The notes: a model not told the origin generated them from the letters alone. A DNA stretch of 64,000 bases from Pedobacter soli (GCF_900101435.1 NZ_FMZH01000002.1:558001-622000); one strand, 5' to 3'. Counted from the stretch's first letter, positions 26,317 to 36,013 are shown. Numbers and translations are program-made.

Positions 26317-26808
26317 TTATTTTTTTAAATTTACATCTATATCCCACTTTCCAGGTTCTAAAAGTTCAAAATCAAGGCTTTCACCCATAAATTCTACAAC
26401 CAGATGGAGAGGGAACTCCGGGTTTGTTAAGGTATAAAGTGTTGCTGTTTTGCTAGCTGTTTCGGCCTTCATATCAACATACTTTCCTTTAAGAATTTTT
26501 ACATTTGAAATGGTTGGGTTTGTAGCTTCACCATATTGCTTATTGCCCTGCAATATTGCAGTTTTAACAGTATTTGAATTTGCATCTGTACTCATAAAAC
26601 CGATTTTTAGGTATAAAACCTGTTCCTTAGATTTTTTATTCCTGCTAATAAAAACTTCATTTATATTTTCAGTTTTACTGATCAATAAATATTGACTGGT
26701 TTTTTTTAGTGTGTCTGTTGTTTTAGTGAATAGGTTTTCAGACGCAAACACTTGAAATGAAAGCGTTAATAAAAAACAAAATAATACTGAGCTAATTAAT
26801 TTCTTCAT
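26317..26808 (-). CDS. Secreted protein of unknown function
   Basis: 163 aa with a signal peptide (MKKLISSVLFCFLLTLSFQV, cleavage near FAS-EN). The mature part is beta-rich and contains SQYLLISKTENINEVFISRN, VLYLKIGFMSTDANS, LYTLTNPEFPLHLVVEFMG and FELLEPGKWDIDVN. I do not recognise the family. It is divergent from acs, and the shared 122-bp spacer holds a perfect 14-bp palindrome (26832-26845) that could control either gene. Confidence 0.7.
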   Translation of the reverse strand: MKKLISSVLFCFLLTLSFQVFASENLFTKTTDTLKKTSQYLLISKTENINEVFISRNKKSKEQVLYLKIGFMSTDANSNTVKTAILQGNKQYGEATNPTISNVKILKGKYVDMKAETASKTATLYTLTNPEFPLHLVVEFMGESLDFELLEPGKWDIDVNLKK

Positions 26809-26831
26809 ACCTGTAAAAATAAATAATTTTG

Positions 26832-26845
26832 ATCAAACGTTTGAT
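26832..26845. promoter_or_regulatory. Candidate operator palindrome ATCAAACGTTTGAT
   Basis: A perfect 14-bp palindrome with the central CG and AAACGTTT core typical of LacI-family operators, but with TC/GA flanks instead of the TA/TA flanks seen in the 37-56 kb locus. It is 23 bp from the start of the minus gene and 85 bp from acs. Confidence 0.45.
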
Positions 26846-26930
26846 ATTCATTTTGATACGATTTAACTATTTCTCCTTATTTTTATTTATTTAAATTAGC
26901 CGCCACTAATCCAAAATATAAAAACGAGCA

Positions 26931-28829
26931 ATGCAAATTACATCTTTTAAGCAATACGAAGAAGATTATAAGAAAAGCGTAGAAAACCCCGAGCAGTTTT
27001 GGGGTGAGGTTGCGCAAAACTTTCAATGGCGTAAACCCTGGTTCAAGGTATTGTCCTGGAATTTTAACGAGCCGAATATCAAGTGGTTTGAAGGCGCTAA
27101 ACTTAATATCACCGAGAATTGTTTAGACCGTCATCTTGCACTCAATGGCGATAAACCCGCGATTATCTGGGAGCCCAACAATCCGGAAGAAGAACCCGTT
27201 ACCTATACCTATAAAATGTTGCACGAGCGCGTTTGCCGCTTTGCCAATGTGTTAAAACGTAATGGCGCAAAAAAAGGCAACCGTATTTGCATTTACATGC
27301 CTATGGTACCTGAGCTGGCTATTGCGGTTTTGGCTTGTGCGCGTATTGGTGCAGTACATTCGGTTATTTTTGGTGGTTTTTCAGCCAAATCTATTGCCGA
27401 CCGGATCAACGATTCGCAATGTAAGCTGGTAATTACTGCCGATGGTTCGTACCGGGGCAATAAACAAATTCCGCTTAAAGATGTAATTGACGACGCTTTG
27501 ATTGGTTGCCCAACGGTAGAAAAATGTATCGTTTTAACCCACATCCGTACTCCTGTTTCCATGTTGAAAGGCCGTGATGTATGGTGGGAAGATGAGGTTA
27601 AACACGTGAACGATATTTGCGAAGCGGAAGAAATGGATGCAGAGGATATGCTTTTCATTCTTTATACTTCGGGTTCGACCGGTAAGCCCAAAGGTGTGGT
27701 ACATACCTGTGGGGGCTATATGGTTTACGCAGGTTATACTTTTGCCAACGTATTTAATTATCAGCCGGGCGAAGTGTATTTCTGTACCGCTGATATTGGC
27801 TGGATTACCGGTCACTCTTACATTGTTTACGGACCGCTTTCGCAAGGTGCAACCTCTGTGTTGTTTGAGGGCATACCAACTTACCCAACCCCATCTCGTT
27901 TTTGGGATATTGTAGAAAAACATAAAGTAAATACCTTATATACCGCACCTACAGCCATCCGTTCATTAATGAGCTTTGGCGAAGAGCCTTTAAATGGTAA
28001 AGATTTAAGTACAATCAGGGTATTGGGCTCTGTAGGTGAACCAATAAACGAAGAAGCATGGCATTGGTTTGATGAGAAAATTGGTCATGGTAAAGCGCCT
28101 ATTGTAGATACCTGGTGGCAAACGGAAACCGGGGGCATTATGATTTCGCCTATTGCTACCGTAACGCCAACCAAACCTAGTTTTGCTACTTTGCCTTTAC
28201 CAGGTATTCAGCCTATTTTGGTTGATGAAAATGGTAACGAAATAACCGGGAATGATGTAACGGGTAACCTGTGCATTAAATTCCCTTGGCCAGGCATGTT
28301 GCGTACTACTTATGGCGACCACGAACGTTGCAAGCAGACTTATTTTTCTACTTACGAGAATTTATATTTCACCGGAGATGGTTGTTTGCGTGATGCTGAT
28401 GGTTATTACCGGATTACGGGTCGTGTGGATGACGTGTTAAATGTTTCGGGACACCGCATTGGTACTGCCGAAGTAGAAAATGCCATTAACATGCATGCTG
28501 GTGTGGTAGAAAGTGCTGTTGTGGGTTATCCGCACGATGTTAAGGGGCAGGGAATTTATGCTTTTGTAATTTATCCTGAAATGCATGGCGAGGCTGATCT
28601 TTCTAAAAAAGATATCCTGCAAACCGTTACCCGTGTAATTGGTGCCATTGCCAAGCCTGATAAGATTTTATTTGTGTCTGGTTTGCCGAAAACCCGTTCA
28701 GGTAAAATTATGCGCAGAATTTTGCGGAAGATAGCCGAGGGCGATACCAGCAATTTAGGCGATACTTCTACTTTGCTGGATCCGGCAGTTGTGGAAGAGA
28801 TTATCGAAGCGGCTAAAGCGCTAAAATAA
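26931..28829 (+). CDS. acs: Acetyl-CoA synthetase
   Basis: 632 aa. Acs converts acetate, ATP and CoA to acetyl-CoA through acetyl-AMP. The N-terminal ACAS_N region (FKQYEEDYKKSVENPEQFW) is followed by the AMP-binding domain with LYTSGSTGKPKGVVHT, IGWITGHSYIVYGPL, DTWWQTETGG, YFTGDGC and GRVDDVLNVSGHRIGTAEVE. The C-terminal motif SGKIMRRILRKIA contains the Lys that is acetylated to inactivate the enzyme in other bacteria. It is monocistronic with a strong terminator. Confidence 0.97.
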   Translation: MQITSFKQYEEDYKKSVENPEQFWGEVAQNFQWRKPWFKVLSWNFNEPNIKWFEGAKLNITENCLDRHLALNGDKPAIIWEPNNPEEEPVTYTYKMLHERVCRFANVLKRNGAKKGNRICIYMPMVPELAIAVLACARIGAVHSVIFGGFSAKSIADRINDSQCKLVITADGSYRGNKQIPLKDVIDDALIGCPTVEKCIVLTHIRTPVSMLKGRDVWWEDEVKHVNDICEAEEMDAEDMLFILYTSGSTGKPKGVVHTCGGYMVYAGYTFANVFNYQPGEVYFCTADIGWITGHSYIVYGPLSQGATSVLFEGIPTYPTPSRFWDIVEKHKVNTLYTAPTAIRSLMSFGEEPLNGKDLSTIRVLGSVGEPINEEAWHWFDEKIGHGKAPIVDTWWQTETGGIMISPIATVTPTKPSFATLPLPGIQPILVDENGNEITGNDVTGNLCIKFPWPGMLRTTYGDHERCKQTYFSTYENLYFTGDGCLRDADGYYRITGRVDDVLNVSGHRIGTAEVENAINMHAGVVESAVVGYPHDVKGQGIYAFVIYPEMHGEADLSKKDILQTVTRVIGAIAKPDKILFVSGLPKTRSGKIMRRILRKIAEGDTSNLGDTSTLLDPAVVEEIIEAAKALK

Positions 28830-28855
28830 TTGATGTAAAATCAAGAAATATACCA

Positions 28856-28886
28856 TGCCTCCGGAAAACCCGGAGGCATTTTTTTT
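28856..28886 (+). terminator. acs terminator
   Basis: TGCCTCCGG / CCGGAGGCA stem, 5-base loop, then eight T residues. Confidence 0.92.
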
Positions 28887-28985
28887 AGGTGCAGCGTATT
28901 TGCTTCCCTATCTGTTTTTTTAAAACAATAATCAGCTTTGCCTGTTTTTTAGATATAACATTAACATTTAGAAAAACATACACGC

Positions 28986-29171
28986 ATGGATAAGTTAGAA
29001 TTAAAAGGAAAGTGGAATGAAATAAAGGGTAAAGTTAAACAGGCTTATGCCGATTTAACAGATGATGATTTAAAACATGAAGAGGGACAAGACGATGAGT
29101 TGTTGGGGAAACTGCAACAAAAAACGGGAAAAGGCAGGGAAGAGCTGGTAAAGTGGATAAATTCCCTCTAA
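28986..29171 (+). CDS. CsbD family stress protein
   Basis: 61 aa. [20 protein letters not shown] and [19 protein letters not shown] match the CsbD/UPF0337 family of small, hydrophilic, helical proteins that are induced by general stress in Bacillus and others. The exact role is unknown. It stands alone with its own terminator. Confidence 0.92.
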   Translation: MDKLELKGKWNEIKGKVKQAYADLTDDDLKHEEGQDDELLGKLQQKTGKGREELVKWINSL

Positions 29172-29185
29172 TAGTAGTCATGCAA

Positions 29186-29220
29186 CAAAGAAAGCAGTCC
29201 AAATTGGGCTGCTTTCTTTG
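29186..29220 (+). terminator. Terminator after the CsbD gene
   Basis: CAAAGAAAGCAG and CTGCTTTCTTTG pair perfectly around a short inner GG/CC; a T-rich run follows. Confidence 0.85.
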
Positions 29221-29293
29221 TTTATGCTTTTTTGTTAATGTAGCCTTTAGGTCATAAGTAGGGCTAACCGAAGGTAGTTGAAGGTTTTAAGAA

Positions 29294-29301
29294 TACTTTT
29301 G
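29294..29301 (+). promoter_or_regulatory. -7 element TACTTTTG before the monooxygenase gene
   Basis: TACTTTTG fits TAnnTTTG exactly, 24 bp before the ATG. The nearest upstream TTG (29278-29280) is closer than usual, so only the -7 box is proposed. Confidence 0.4.
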
Positions 29302-29325
29302 CCCTTATTATAATTTCGGATAACC

Positions 29326-30330
29326 ATGGATGCTAATTCATTAAAAAATATACCTTTCTCGGTACTCGATCTGGCCACTGTTTTGGATGGCCATACAGCC
29401 GCCGATACTTTTAAAGCCAGTCTAGCCTTGGCCAAGCAATCAGAAGATTTGGGTTACCGGCGTTACTGGTTTGCCGAACACCATAACATGGCTGGTGTAG
29501 CCAGTTCGGCCACTGCTGTGTTAATTGGCTTTATTGCAGGAGGTACCAAATCTATTCGTGTAGGTTCTGGTGGCATTATGTTACCCAACCACGCACCTTT
29601 AATTGTGGCCGAGCAGTTTGGTACACTGGCTTCACTTTACCCTGATCGGATCGATTTGGGCTTAGGCAGGGCTCCTGGTACCGATCAGGTTACCGCAATG
29701 GCCATCAGGGGCGAAAATATGCACGCGGTACATAATTTTCCGGGTGATATTGATAAGCTGCAAAGGTTGTTCTCGGCCGAAAACAATAAAGCCAATGTTC
29801 GCGCCATTCCCGGAGAAGGACTTGATATTCCGATTTGGGTGTTGGGATCGAGCACTGATAGCGCCCGGTTGGCGGCAGAAAAAGGTTTGCCTTATGCCTT
29901 TGCCAGCCATTTTGCACCAGCTTACTTTGAGCAGGCCATCGCCATTTACCGCAATAATTTTAAACCCTCTAAATTTTTACAGGAGCCTTATGTAATGGCC
30001 TGTGTGAATGTGGTTGCTGCGGATACCGATACAGAGGCTAACCATTTGGCTACTTCAGTTAAAAGAATGTTTTTAGGGGTAATTACCGGTAAAAGAGAGT
30101 TGTTGAAACCTGCTGTTGATAATATTGATATTTACTGGGATCAGCTTGAAAAAGAAGCAGTAGAACAAATGCTGTATTATTCTTTTATTGGCAGCCCCGA
30201 GACTATTAAAACTGAGTTGAGTAGCTTTATTGCTAAACATGGCGTGAACGAAATCATGAGCACTTCTCATATATACGATCATGAGGCAAAACTGCATTCG
30301 AATAAGCTATTCGCCAGCGTTTTCGGATAA
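29326..30330 (+). CDS. LLM class flavin-dependent oxidoreductase
   Basis: 334 aa. Bacterial luciferase-like TIM-barrel protein: [61 protein letters not shown] and [21 protein letters not shown]. These match the MsnO8/YhbW-like subgroup. Members bind FMN or a similar flavin; the substrate is not predictable. Monocistronic, bounded by terminators. Confidence 0.93.
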   Translation: MDANSLKNIPFSVLDLATVLDGHTAADTFKASLALAKQSEDLGYRRYWFAEHHNMAGVASSATAVLIGFIAGGTKSIRVGSGGIMLPNHAPLIVAEQFGTLASLYPDRIDLGLGRAPGTDQVTAMAIRGENMHAVHNFPGDIDKLQRLFSAENNKANVRAIPGEGLDIPIWVLGSSTDSARLAAEKGLPYAFASHFAPAYFEQAIAIYRNNFKPSKFLQEPYVMACVNVVAADTDTEANHLATSVKRMFLGVITGKRELLKPAVDNIDIYWDQLEKEAVEQMLYYSFIGSPETIKTELSSFIAKHGVNEIMSTSHIYDHEAKLHSNKLFASVFG

Positions 30331-30345
30331 TTGATCTTTTAAACA

Positions 30346-30385
30346 AAAAGCGTTCTGATAAGAGATCAGAACGCTTTTCTTTTTT
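30346..30385. terminator. Bidirectional terminator between convergent genes
   Basis: AAAAGCGTTCTGAT / ATCAGAACGCTTTT stem of 14 bp, with T-rich tails on both strands. It serves the monooxygenase gene and the convergent M16 peptidase gene. Confidence 0.9.
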
Positions 30386-30387
30386 TG

Positions 30388-30458
30388 CTTTGAGCCTTTT
30401 CACCACCTCAGACACCCTAAGGGCATCTAAGCTTTTCGCTTTGGTCTTTAAGCTTTCC
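30388..30458. repeat. 7-bp-period tract after the M16 peptidase gene
   Basis: Heptamers in phase, clearest in TCTAAGC, TTTTCGC, TTTGGTC, TTTAAGC; more degenerate to the left. It shares the words GGTCTTTAAGCTTT / TCTTTAAGCTTTGG with the tract at 25683-25759. Confidence 0.6.
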
Positions 30459-33391
30459 TAGTATCCAAAAATTTGCTCCAGGCTTAATTTCGTTACCGGA
30501 CCAAATTTATTTAAATCGGCCATGTTGATTTTCTTTTCAGAAGCAACGATACAATAGCTGTAAGGTTTGCCCGAAAGGTTATTCTGGTGGAACGATTTTA
30601 CGTCTGCAAAAGTAAGTGGTTTCAGGTTGGCATATTCGTCAATTCTCGAATCGTGATCGAAACCTAATTTTTTATCTGCAAGGTAGCTGTAAATGATACC
30701 ATCTTTTGTAATACGGCTGGTTTCCATACCATTCAACGAGTTGGTTTTAGAAAGCGCGAATGATTTATCAGACTCTGGTAAAGTAGTTAACAATTCGTTC
30801 ATGCCTGCTACTGCCTCATTCATTTTATCGGCTTGGGTTCCTACGTAAGCAACAATGGCATTTTCTTTATCCTTGCTGTTTGGCGAAGAATATACCGCGA
30901 AAGTAGAATAAGCCAGCGCTTTAGATTCACGGATGGTTTGGAATACTACCGAACCCATGCCACCACCGAAATAGTTGTTAAATAAAGCAATTTTTGCCGC
31001 ATTAGCCGGATCATATAAACCTGCATTACGTACCCAACGGATTTCTGCCTGAACCATATCGTAGTCTGCAAAGTAAACTTTGTTCGAATCGGTTTTGGTG
31101 TAGGTAAATTTCTTTATTGGGGCAGCATCTGTAAATTCTTTAGCCAAAGGGTGTGCTTTCACAATATCAGCTGAGAATGCAGCAAGTGTTTTAGGACCGT
31201 AATAAGTAATGGTGTGTTTGTAATTGGTAAGATTATGTAAGATGTAAATCAGGTCGGCCGATTTCATGTTTTTAATCTCATCGTTAGTTAAACCGTAATT
31301 GAAAGGGTTAACTGCACCATATTGTGCATAGCTCATTAAACCACCAAGAATTGATGATTTGTTTAGTTTTGCGTTTTCTCTTGATTTTAATAAACGTCCT
31401 TTTAAATCTTCAAGGGCTTTTTCGTTTGGTTTGCAGTTAGCCAAAACATCTTCTACCAAAGCAACTGCTTTTTCGAAGTTTTCCTGTAAGCCGCTGATTG
31501 AAACGGTAGTTACATCAGTACCTACATTTACGTTATAGCTGCACGCAATGTTGTAAAAAGCTTTGCTAATATCTTCTGCAGAGTATTTATCAGTGCTTAA
31601 GAACGATAGGTATTGCGCTGCATAAGGCAATAATTTGTAATTGTAAGAACCCATATCAAAACGGTAGCTCATACGGAAAATACCATTTTCGGTGTTTTGT
31701 ACAGCAATTACATCGGCAATGCCTGCTTTACCAAAGTTAAGGTCTTTGGTATAATCCAAAAACTTAGGTGCAATTGGTTTTACTGGTGCAGCAATAATGT
31801 TTTTGGTAAATGGAGAAACCTCGTTTACATTGGTTTTAACCGCAGTAATGGCAGGTTTTTCTACTTTAACAATGCTTTTATCTTCGCCTTTGTGTTTCAA
31901 TATAGAAACATAATTGTTGATGAAAAACTTGTTGGCGAAATCTACAATTTCCTTTTTGGTTATTTTGGCCATCGCATCAGTAGAAGCTAATGTTTTATCC
32001 CATTCAGTACCACGGTTTTGGATAAAGGCATTCATGGTTGCATCCGCACGTACATCATTATTATCGAAACCTTGCAGTTCAGCCAGTTTAATGTTAGCCA
32101 CTGTGGCTTTAATCAGGCTCTCATCAAACTCACCTTTTTTAAGTAATTCTACCTGCTCTAATAATAATTTTTGTGCTTCTTCTAAACTTTGTCCCGCTTT
32201 TGGCGATCCCGATAAAATGAAAATACCATAATCTTTCATCGAGTTATAACCTGCACCAGCACGCAACATTTTTTGTTGTTTGTTGATGTTGATATCCATT
32301 AAACCGGCTTTGCCGTTAGATAAAATACTACCGATTAAATCCAGCAATAAGCTTTGGTGCGTGTTTTGAGCGAAACCTCTGTAAGCAACATATAAATTCT
32401 CGGCACTTGGACCGTAAATATCAACGGTTTGTACCTGAGTTAAAGGTTTTTCAGGAGCCGGATTATAAAGCGTAAATGGCTTTGGAACCATGTAGGCAAA
32501 ATCTTTGTCGATTTTTTTAATCAGTTCATCATAATTAATATCACCCGACATGATTAAGGCCATATTGTTAGGCACATAATATTTGTTGTAATATTTTCTG
32601 ATTTCGACCAACGAAGGGTTTTTTAAATGCTCAATGGTACCAATGGTCGTTTGCTGACCGTAGTTGTGTGTAGGAAACAAAGCATAAAGCATTTTTTCGT
32701 ACATTTTACGTCCGTCGTTATCCATGCCAATGTTTTTCTCTTCGTATACTGCTTCTAACTCAGTGTGGAAAATACGGAAAACCGGTGCGCGGAAACGCTC
32801 GGCCTGTACAGCTAAAAATTTATCAATGGCGTTTGATGGAAGATCTTCTTCATAAACTGTTTCTTCAACCGAGGTGTGTGCGTTTGTAGAGCCACTGCCG
32901 ATTGATTTCATCATCTTATCGTACTCGTTTGCAATAGAGTAGTTCGAAGCCTCCCCAGAAGTTTTATCAATTTCTTTATAGATCTCTTTACGTTTTGCAG
33001 GATCGGTAGTTTTATTATAAACTTCGTAAAGCGATTCAATTTTATCTAAAAGTGGTTTTTCTTTAGCATAGTTTAATGTTCCAAACTTATCGGTTCCTTT
33101 AAACAAAAGGTGCTCTAAATAGTGCGCCAAACCGGTATTGGTGCGTGGGTCGGTATTGCTACCCGCCCTTACCGCCATTTTATAGGTAATGTTAGGCTCT
33201 TTGTTGTTTTGCGATAAAATTACTGTCAAACCGTTTTTTAGCGTGTAAAAACGTGTTTTAGTAGGGTCGTTGGTTACATATTTATATGTAAAGCCGCCCG
33301 AGGTTCCTGTTTTCCATTGATAGGTGGTCTGTGCTTTCGCAATAGAACCCGTAATCAGAAAACAAGCCAATGTAAATAGTTTGAATTTCAT
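30458..33391 (-). CDS. M16 family (insulinase-like) zinc metallopeptidase
   Basis: 977 aa with a signal peptide (KLFTLACFLITGSIAKAQ), so periplasmic or outer-membrane associated. The first M16 half carries the inverted zinc motif HYLEH (residues 90-94) in GLAHYLEHLLFKGTDKFG, and a downstream Glu in VEETVYEEDLP. An insert of ~50 charged residues (KPLLDKIESLYEVYNKTTDP) follows, a feature of Bacteroidota members. The second, inactive-type half is at ~500-977, with RWVRNAGLYDP and NNYFGGGMGSVVFQTIRESK (the substrate-binding R/Y region). The enzyme probably degrades peptides. Monocistronic. Confidence 0.92.
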   Translation of the reverse strand: MKFKLFTLACFLITGSIAKAQTTYQWKTGTSGGFTYKYVTNDPTKTRFYTLKNGLTVILSQNNKEPNITYKMAVRAGSNTDPRTNTGLAHYLEHLLFKGTDKFGTLNYAKEKPLLDKIESLYEVYNKTTDPAKRKEIYKEIDKTSGEASNYSIANEYDKMMKSIGSGSTNAHTSVEETVYEEDLPSNAIDKFLAVQAERFRAPVFRIFHTELEAVYEEKNIGMDNDGRKMYEKMLYALFPTHNYGQQTTIGTIEHLKNPSLVEIRKYYNKYYVPNNMALIMSGDINYDELIKKIDKDFAYMVPKPFTLYNPAPEKPLTQVQTVDIYGPSAENLYVAYRGFAQNTHQSLLLDLIGSILSNGKAGLMDININKQQKMLRAGAGYNSMKDYGIFILSGSPKAGQSLEEAQKLLLEQVELLKKGEFDESLIKATVANIKLAELQGFDNNDVRADATMNAFIQNRGTEWDKTLASTDAMAKITKKEIVDFANKFFINNYVSILKHKGEDKSIVKVEKPAITAVKTNVNEVSPFTKNIIAAPVKPIAPKFLDYTKDLNFGKAGIADVIAVQNTENGIFRMSYRFDMGSYNYKLLPYAAQYLSFLSTDKYSAEDISKAFYNIACSYNVNVGTDVTTVSISGLQENFEKAVALVEDVLANCKPNEKALEDLKGRLLKSRENAKLNKSSILGGLMSYAQYGAVNPFNYGLTNDEIKNMKSADLIYILHNLTNYKHTITYYGPKTLAAFSADIVKAHPLAKEFTDAAPIKKFTYTKTDSNKVYFADYDMVQAEIRWVRNAGLYDPANAAKIALFNNYFGGGMGSVVFQTIRESKALAYSTFAVYSSPNSKDKENAIVAYVGTQADKMNEAVAGMNELLTTLPESDKSFALSKTNSLNGMETSRITKDGIIYSYLADKKLGFDHDSRIDEYANLKPLTFADVKSFHQNNLSGKPYSYCIVASEKKINMADLNKFGPVTKLSLEQIFGY

Positions 33392-33613
33392 TGAAATGGT
33401 TTTGGTTTATGATCATGCGCTTGTATTTTAGTTTTTTATGATCTGATAAAATACAGCATTCATTTTTAATAAGTTATTTGTTCAAATATATATGCTTTCC
33501 GCTAGCTTATGAAATACTTTTTCATTTCAGAACTAAATACACAGGAATAAATGATTTTAGCATATAAAGCAAGTTTATTGTGCCTTGAATTTATAATCTG
33601 TATTTTTACCGGC

Positions 33614-34462
33614 ATGACAAAGCAGGGCACAAAACCGAATATTTTAGTTGTAAACGATGATGGAATTACAGCTACAGGTATAAAGAATTTAATGGAAGTA
33701 ATGCAGGAGCTGGGCAATGTGGTAGTAGTTGCTCCCGATAGCCCGCAAAGTGGCATGGGCCATGCCATTACCATTGGCAAACCCATCCGTTTTGATAAGG
33801 TTGAGCTTTACGAAGGCGTTGAAATGTATAAGTGCAGCGGTACACCTGTTGATTGTGTTAAAATTGCCGTTAATAAAATTTTTAAAGGCAAAAAGCCCGA
33901 TTTATGTGTATCCGGAATTAACCATGGTTTAAATAATTCGGTTAATGTACTGTATTCGGGTACCATGTCGGCCGCGGTTGAAGGTGCTATTGAGAAAATT
34001 CCATCTGTGGGTTTCTCTTTGGATGATTTTGCCGCTGATGCTGATTTTAGTCATGCCAAACCTTACATCAAAAATATTTGCGAACAGATACTTGAAAATG
34101 GCTTGCCCGAAGGCACGCTGTTAAATGTTAATTTCCCGAAAGGTGATAACCTGAAGGGTGTTAAAGTTTGTCGTCAGGCCAATGCCAAGTGGATGGAAGA
34201 ATTTGAAGAAAGAACCGATCCTTACAAACGCCCATATTACTGGCTTACCGGCGTTTTCGAAAACTTTGATAAAGGAGAAGATACCGATGTTTGGGCTTTA
34301 GAAAACGGTTACGTATCTATTGTTCCGGTTCAGTTCGATTTAACGGCACACCATGCCATTCAAACGCTTAATTCCTGGAATTTTACAGCAGGAAAAGGCT
34401 CGTCTAAACAGGTTGGCACAGCTACAAAGGTTTCGGCACCTGATGGCATTAATTTAGGTTAA
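33614..34462 (+). CDS. surE: 5'/3'-nucleotidase SurE
   Basis: 282 aa from the ATG at 33614. An in-frame start 63 bp upstream would add a hydrophobic leader to a cytoplasmic enzyme, so it is rejected. SurE is a metal-dependent nucleoside monophosphatase linked to stationary-phase survival. Motifs: NILVVNDDGITATGIKNL (the metal-binding DD), VVAPDSPQSGMGHAIT, CSGTPVDCVK, CVSGINHGLNNSVNVLYSGT and GTLLNVNFP. It heads the surE - small membrane protein - lpxB set. Confidence 0.95.
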   Translation: MTKQGTKPNILVVNDDGITATGIKNLMEVMQELGNVVVVAPDSPQSGMGHAITIGKPIRFDKVELYEGVEMYKCSGTPVDCVKIAVNKIFKGKKPDLCVSGINHGLNNSVNVLYSGTMSAAVEGAIEKIPSVGFSLDDFAADADFSHAKPYIKNICEQILENGLPEGTLLNVNFPKGDNLKGVKVCRQANAKWMEEFEERTDPYKRPYYWLTGVFENFDKGEDTDVWALENGYVSIVPVQFDLTAHHAIQTLNSWNFTAGKGSSKQVGTATKVSAPDGINLG

Positions 34463-34477
34463 GGCTATTTTGCTGTC

Positions 34478-34750
34478 ATGAACGAACAGTTAATGAAAAT
34501 AAACAACTCGGTTTGGGCTGGTCTGGCCATTGGTTTATTGTTGCCGGCTTTCCTTTGCAGTATGGCCTGGTATATCATTCACCATGTGGCTTCTTTGGCA
34601 AAAGCCGATTTGCTTTATATTGGTGGTATTGCTATAAATGCCTATACCATGCAGTACTTTTTTAAATACAACAGGGAAAATATCGGGCGGGGCATTTTGG
34701 CGGCTACATTTTTATGTGCCTTTGCTTTTTTTGCCTATAAAGTTTCTTAA
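34478..34750 (+). CDS. Small three-helix membrane protein between surE and lpxB
   Basis: 90 aa with three hydrophobic segments: AGLAIGLLLPAFLCSMAWYI, ADLLYIGGIAINAYTMQYFF and GRGILAATFLCAFAFFAYKV. No family is recognised. It starts 15 bp after surE and precedes lpxB by 80 bp, so it is probably in the same operon. An inner-membrane role near lipid A synthesis is a guess from position only. Confidence 0.8.
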   Translation: MNEQLMKINNSVWAGLAIGLLLPAFLCSMAWYIIHHVASLAKADLLYIGGIAINAYTMQYFFKYNRENIGRGILAATFLCAFAFFAYKVS

Positions 34751-34830
34751 ATGATGGAAAATGGAATAAGTGGGATGGATGGGGCTTACCTTATATCTGC
34801 CGTTATCCATTCACATCTTACATATAACCT

Positions 34831-35934
34831 ATGAAATACTACCTTGTAGCCGGAGAAGCATCGGGCGATTTACATGGCGCAAATCTGATGAAGGCCTTAA
34901 AAGCCGAAGACGGTGATGCTGTATTCCGCTATTTTGGTGGCGATAAAATGGCTGCAGAAGGAGGGGAGCTGGTAAAACACTATGCCGATATGGCTTTTAT
35001 GGGTTTTACTGAAGTTATTTTTAACCTGCGTACCATTTTTAAAAACCTGAAAGCCTGCAAGGAAGATTTGTTGGCCTGGAAACCTGATGTATTGATTCTG
35101 ATCGATTTTCCAGGTTTTAACCTCAAAATTGCCGAGTTTGCCAAGGCACATGGTATAAAAGTTTGTTATTACATTTCGCCAAAAGTTTGGGCCTGGAACC
35201 AGAAACGGGTACTTAAAATCAAAAGGATTGTAGATCACATGTTTTGCATTTTACCTTTCGAGGTAGATTTTTATAAAACCTGGGGCATGCAGGTAGATTA
35301 TGTAGGCAACCCTTTGCTGGATGAAATTGCTCAGTTTACACCTGATCTGGCTTTTCGCGAGAAGCACCAATTGGGCGATCAAAAAATTATAGCCTTATTG
35401 CCTGGTAGCCGGAAACAGGAGATAGAACGACTGCTACCTGTAATGTTAAGTGTGGTCGAAAATCACAACGACTATACATTTGTAATTGCTGCTGCACCAA
35501 CTTTTACTGCCGAATACTATCAGCAGTTTATGGGTGATAAAAAAGCTGTTTTGGTTTTTAATAATACTTATAACCTGTTGCACCATGCCCATGCTGCAAT
35601 TGTAGCTTCGGGAACAGCCACTTTAGAAACTGCTTTATTTAAAGTACCACAGGTGGTGGTATATAAAGGCGGTGCCATTTCTATTGCGATTGGCCGTTTG
35701 GTGATTAAAATTAAATTTATTTCGCTGGTTAACCTCATTGTAAATAGAAAGATCGTATCGGAATTGATTCAGGAAGATTGTAATACACAAAAGATAAACC
35801 AGGAGTTAGATCTGATCATTGAAGGCAAAGGTAGAAGCGAAATGCTTGCTGGTTATGACGAGCTTTTGGATCTGATGGGTAAACCAGGTGCATCGGCAAA
35901 AACCGCTCGGCTGATTAAGGGGTATTTAAGTTAA
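34831..35934 (+). CDS. lpxB: Lipid-A-disaccharide synthase
   Basis: 367 aa, GT19 family. LpxB joins lipid X and UDP-diacylglucosamine to form the disaccharide core of lipid A at the inner membrane. Signatures: VAGEASGDLHGANLM at the N-terminus, LILIDFPGFNLKIAEFAK, YYISPKVWAWNQKRV, FYVGNP-like VDYVGNPLLDE, LLPGSRKQEIERLLP and VASGTATLETALFKVPQVV. It shows the organism makes lipid A. Last gene of its operon. Confidence 0.96.
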   Translation: MKYYLVAGEASGDLHGANLMKALKAEDGDAVFRYFGGDKMAAEGGELVKHYADMAFMGFTEVIFNLRTIFKNLKACKEDLLAWKPDVLILIDFPGFNLKIAEFAKAHGIKVCYYISPKVWAWNQKRVLKIKRIVDHMFCILPFEVDFYKTWGMQVDYVGNPLLDEIAQFTPDLAFREKHQLGDQKIIALLPGSRKQEIERLLPVMLSVVENHNDYTFVIAAAPTFTAEYYQQFMGDKKAVLVFNNTYNLLHHAHAAIVASGTATLETALFKVPQVVVYKGGAISIAIGRLVIKIKFISLVNLIVNRKIVSELIQEDCNTQKINQELDLIIEGKGRSEMLAGYDELLDLMGKPGASAKTARLIKGYLS

Positions 35935-35958
35935 ATTATTCACTTGTGTTAAGCGGAC

Positions 35959-36013
35959 CGTCATGCCTAACTTGATCCGATGCATTAGCTTTAAGTTCCC
36001 GCTTTCGCGGGAA
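35959..36013. repeat. Dispersed repeat with hairpin after lpxB
   Basis: Begins CGTCATGCC and ends in a perfect hairpin TTCCCGC-TTTC-GCGGGAA (35996-36013), followed by ATTTTTC on the plus strand. It resembles interspersed repeats known to me from Bacteroidota and may also end lpxB transcription. The rest of the 316-bp spacer to 36250 is AT-rich and holds the LacI gene promoter region. Confidence 0.6.

Noticed and set aside
33551..33613. Earlier start for surE
   Set aside because: It adds a hydrophobic, signal-like leader to a cytoplasmic enzyme; the ATG at 33614 directly precedes the conserved NILVVNDDG start.
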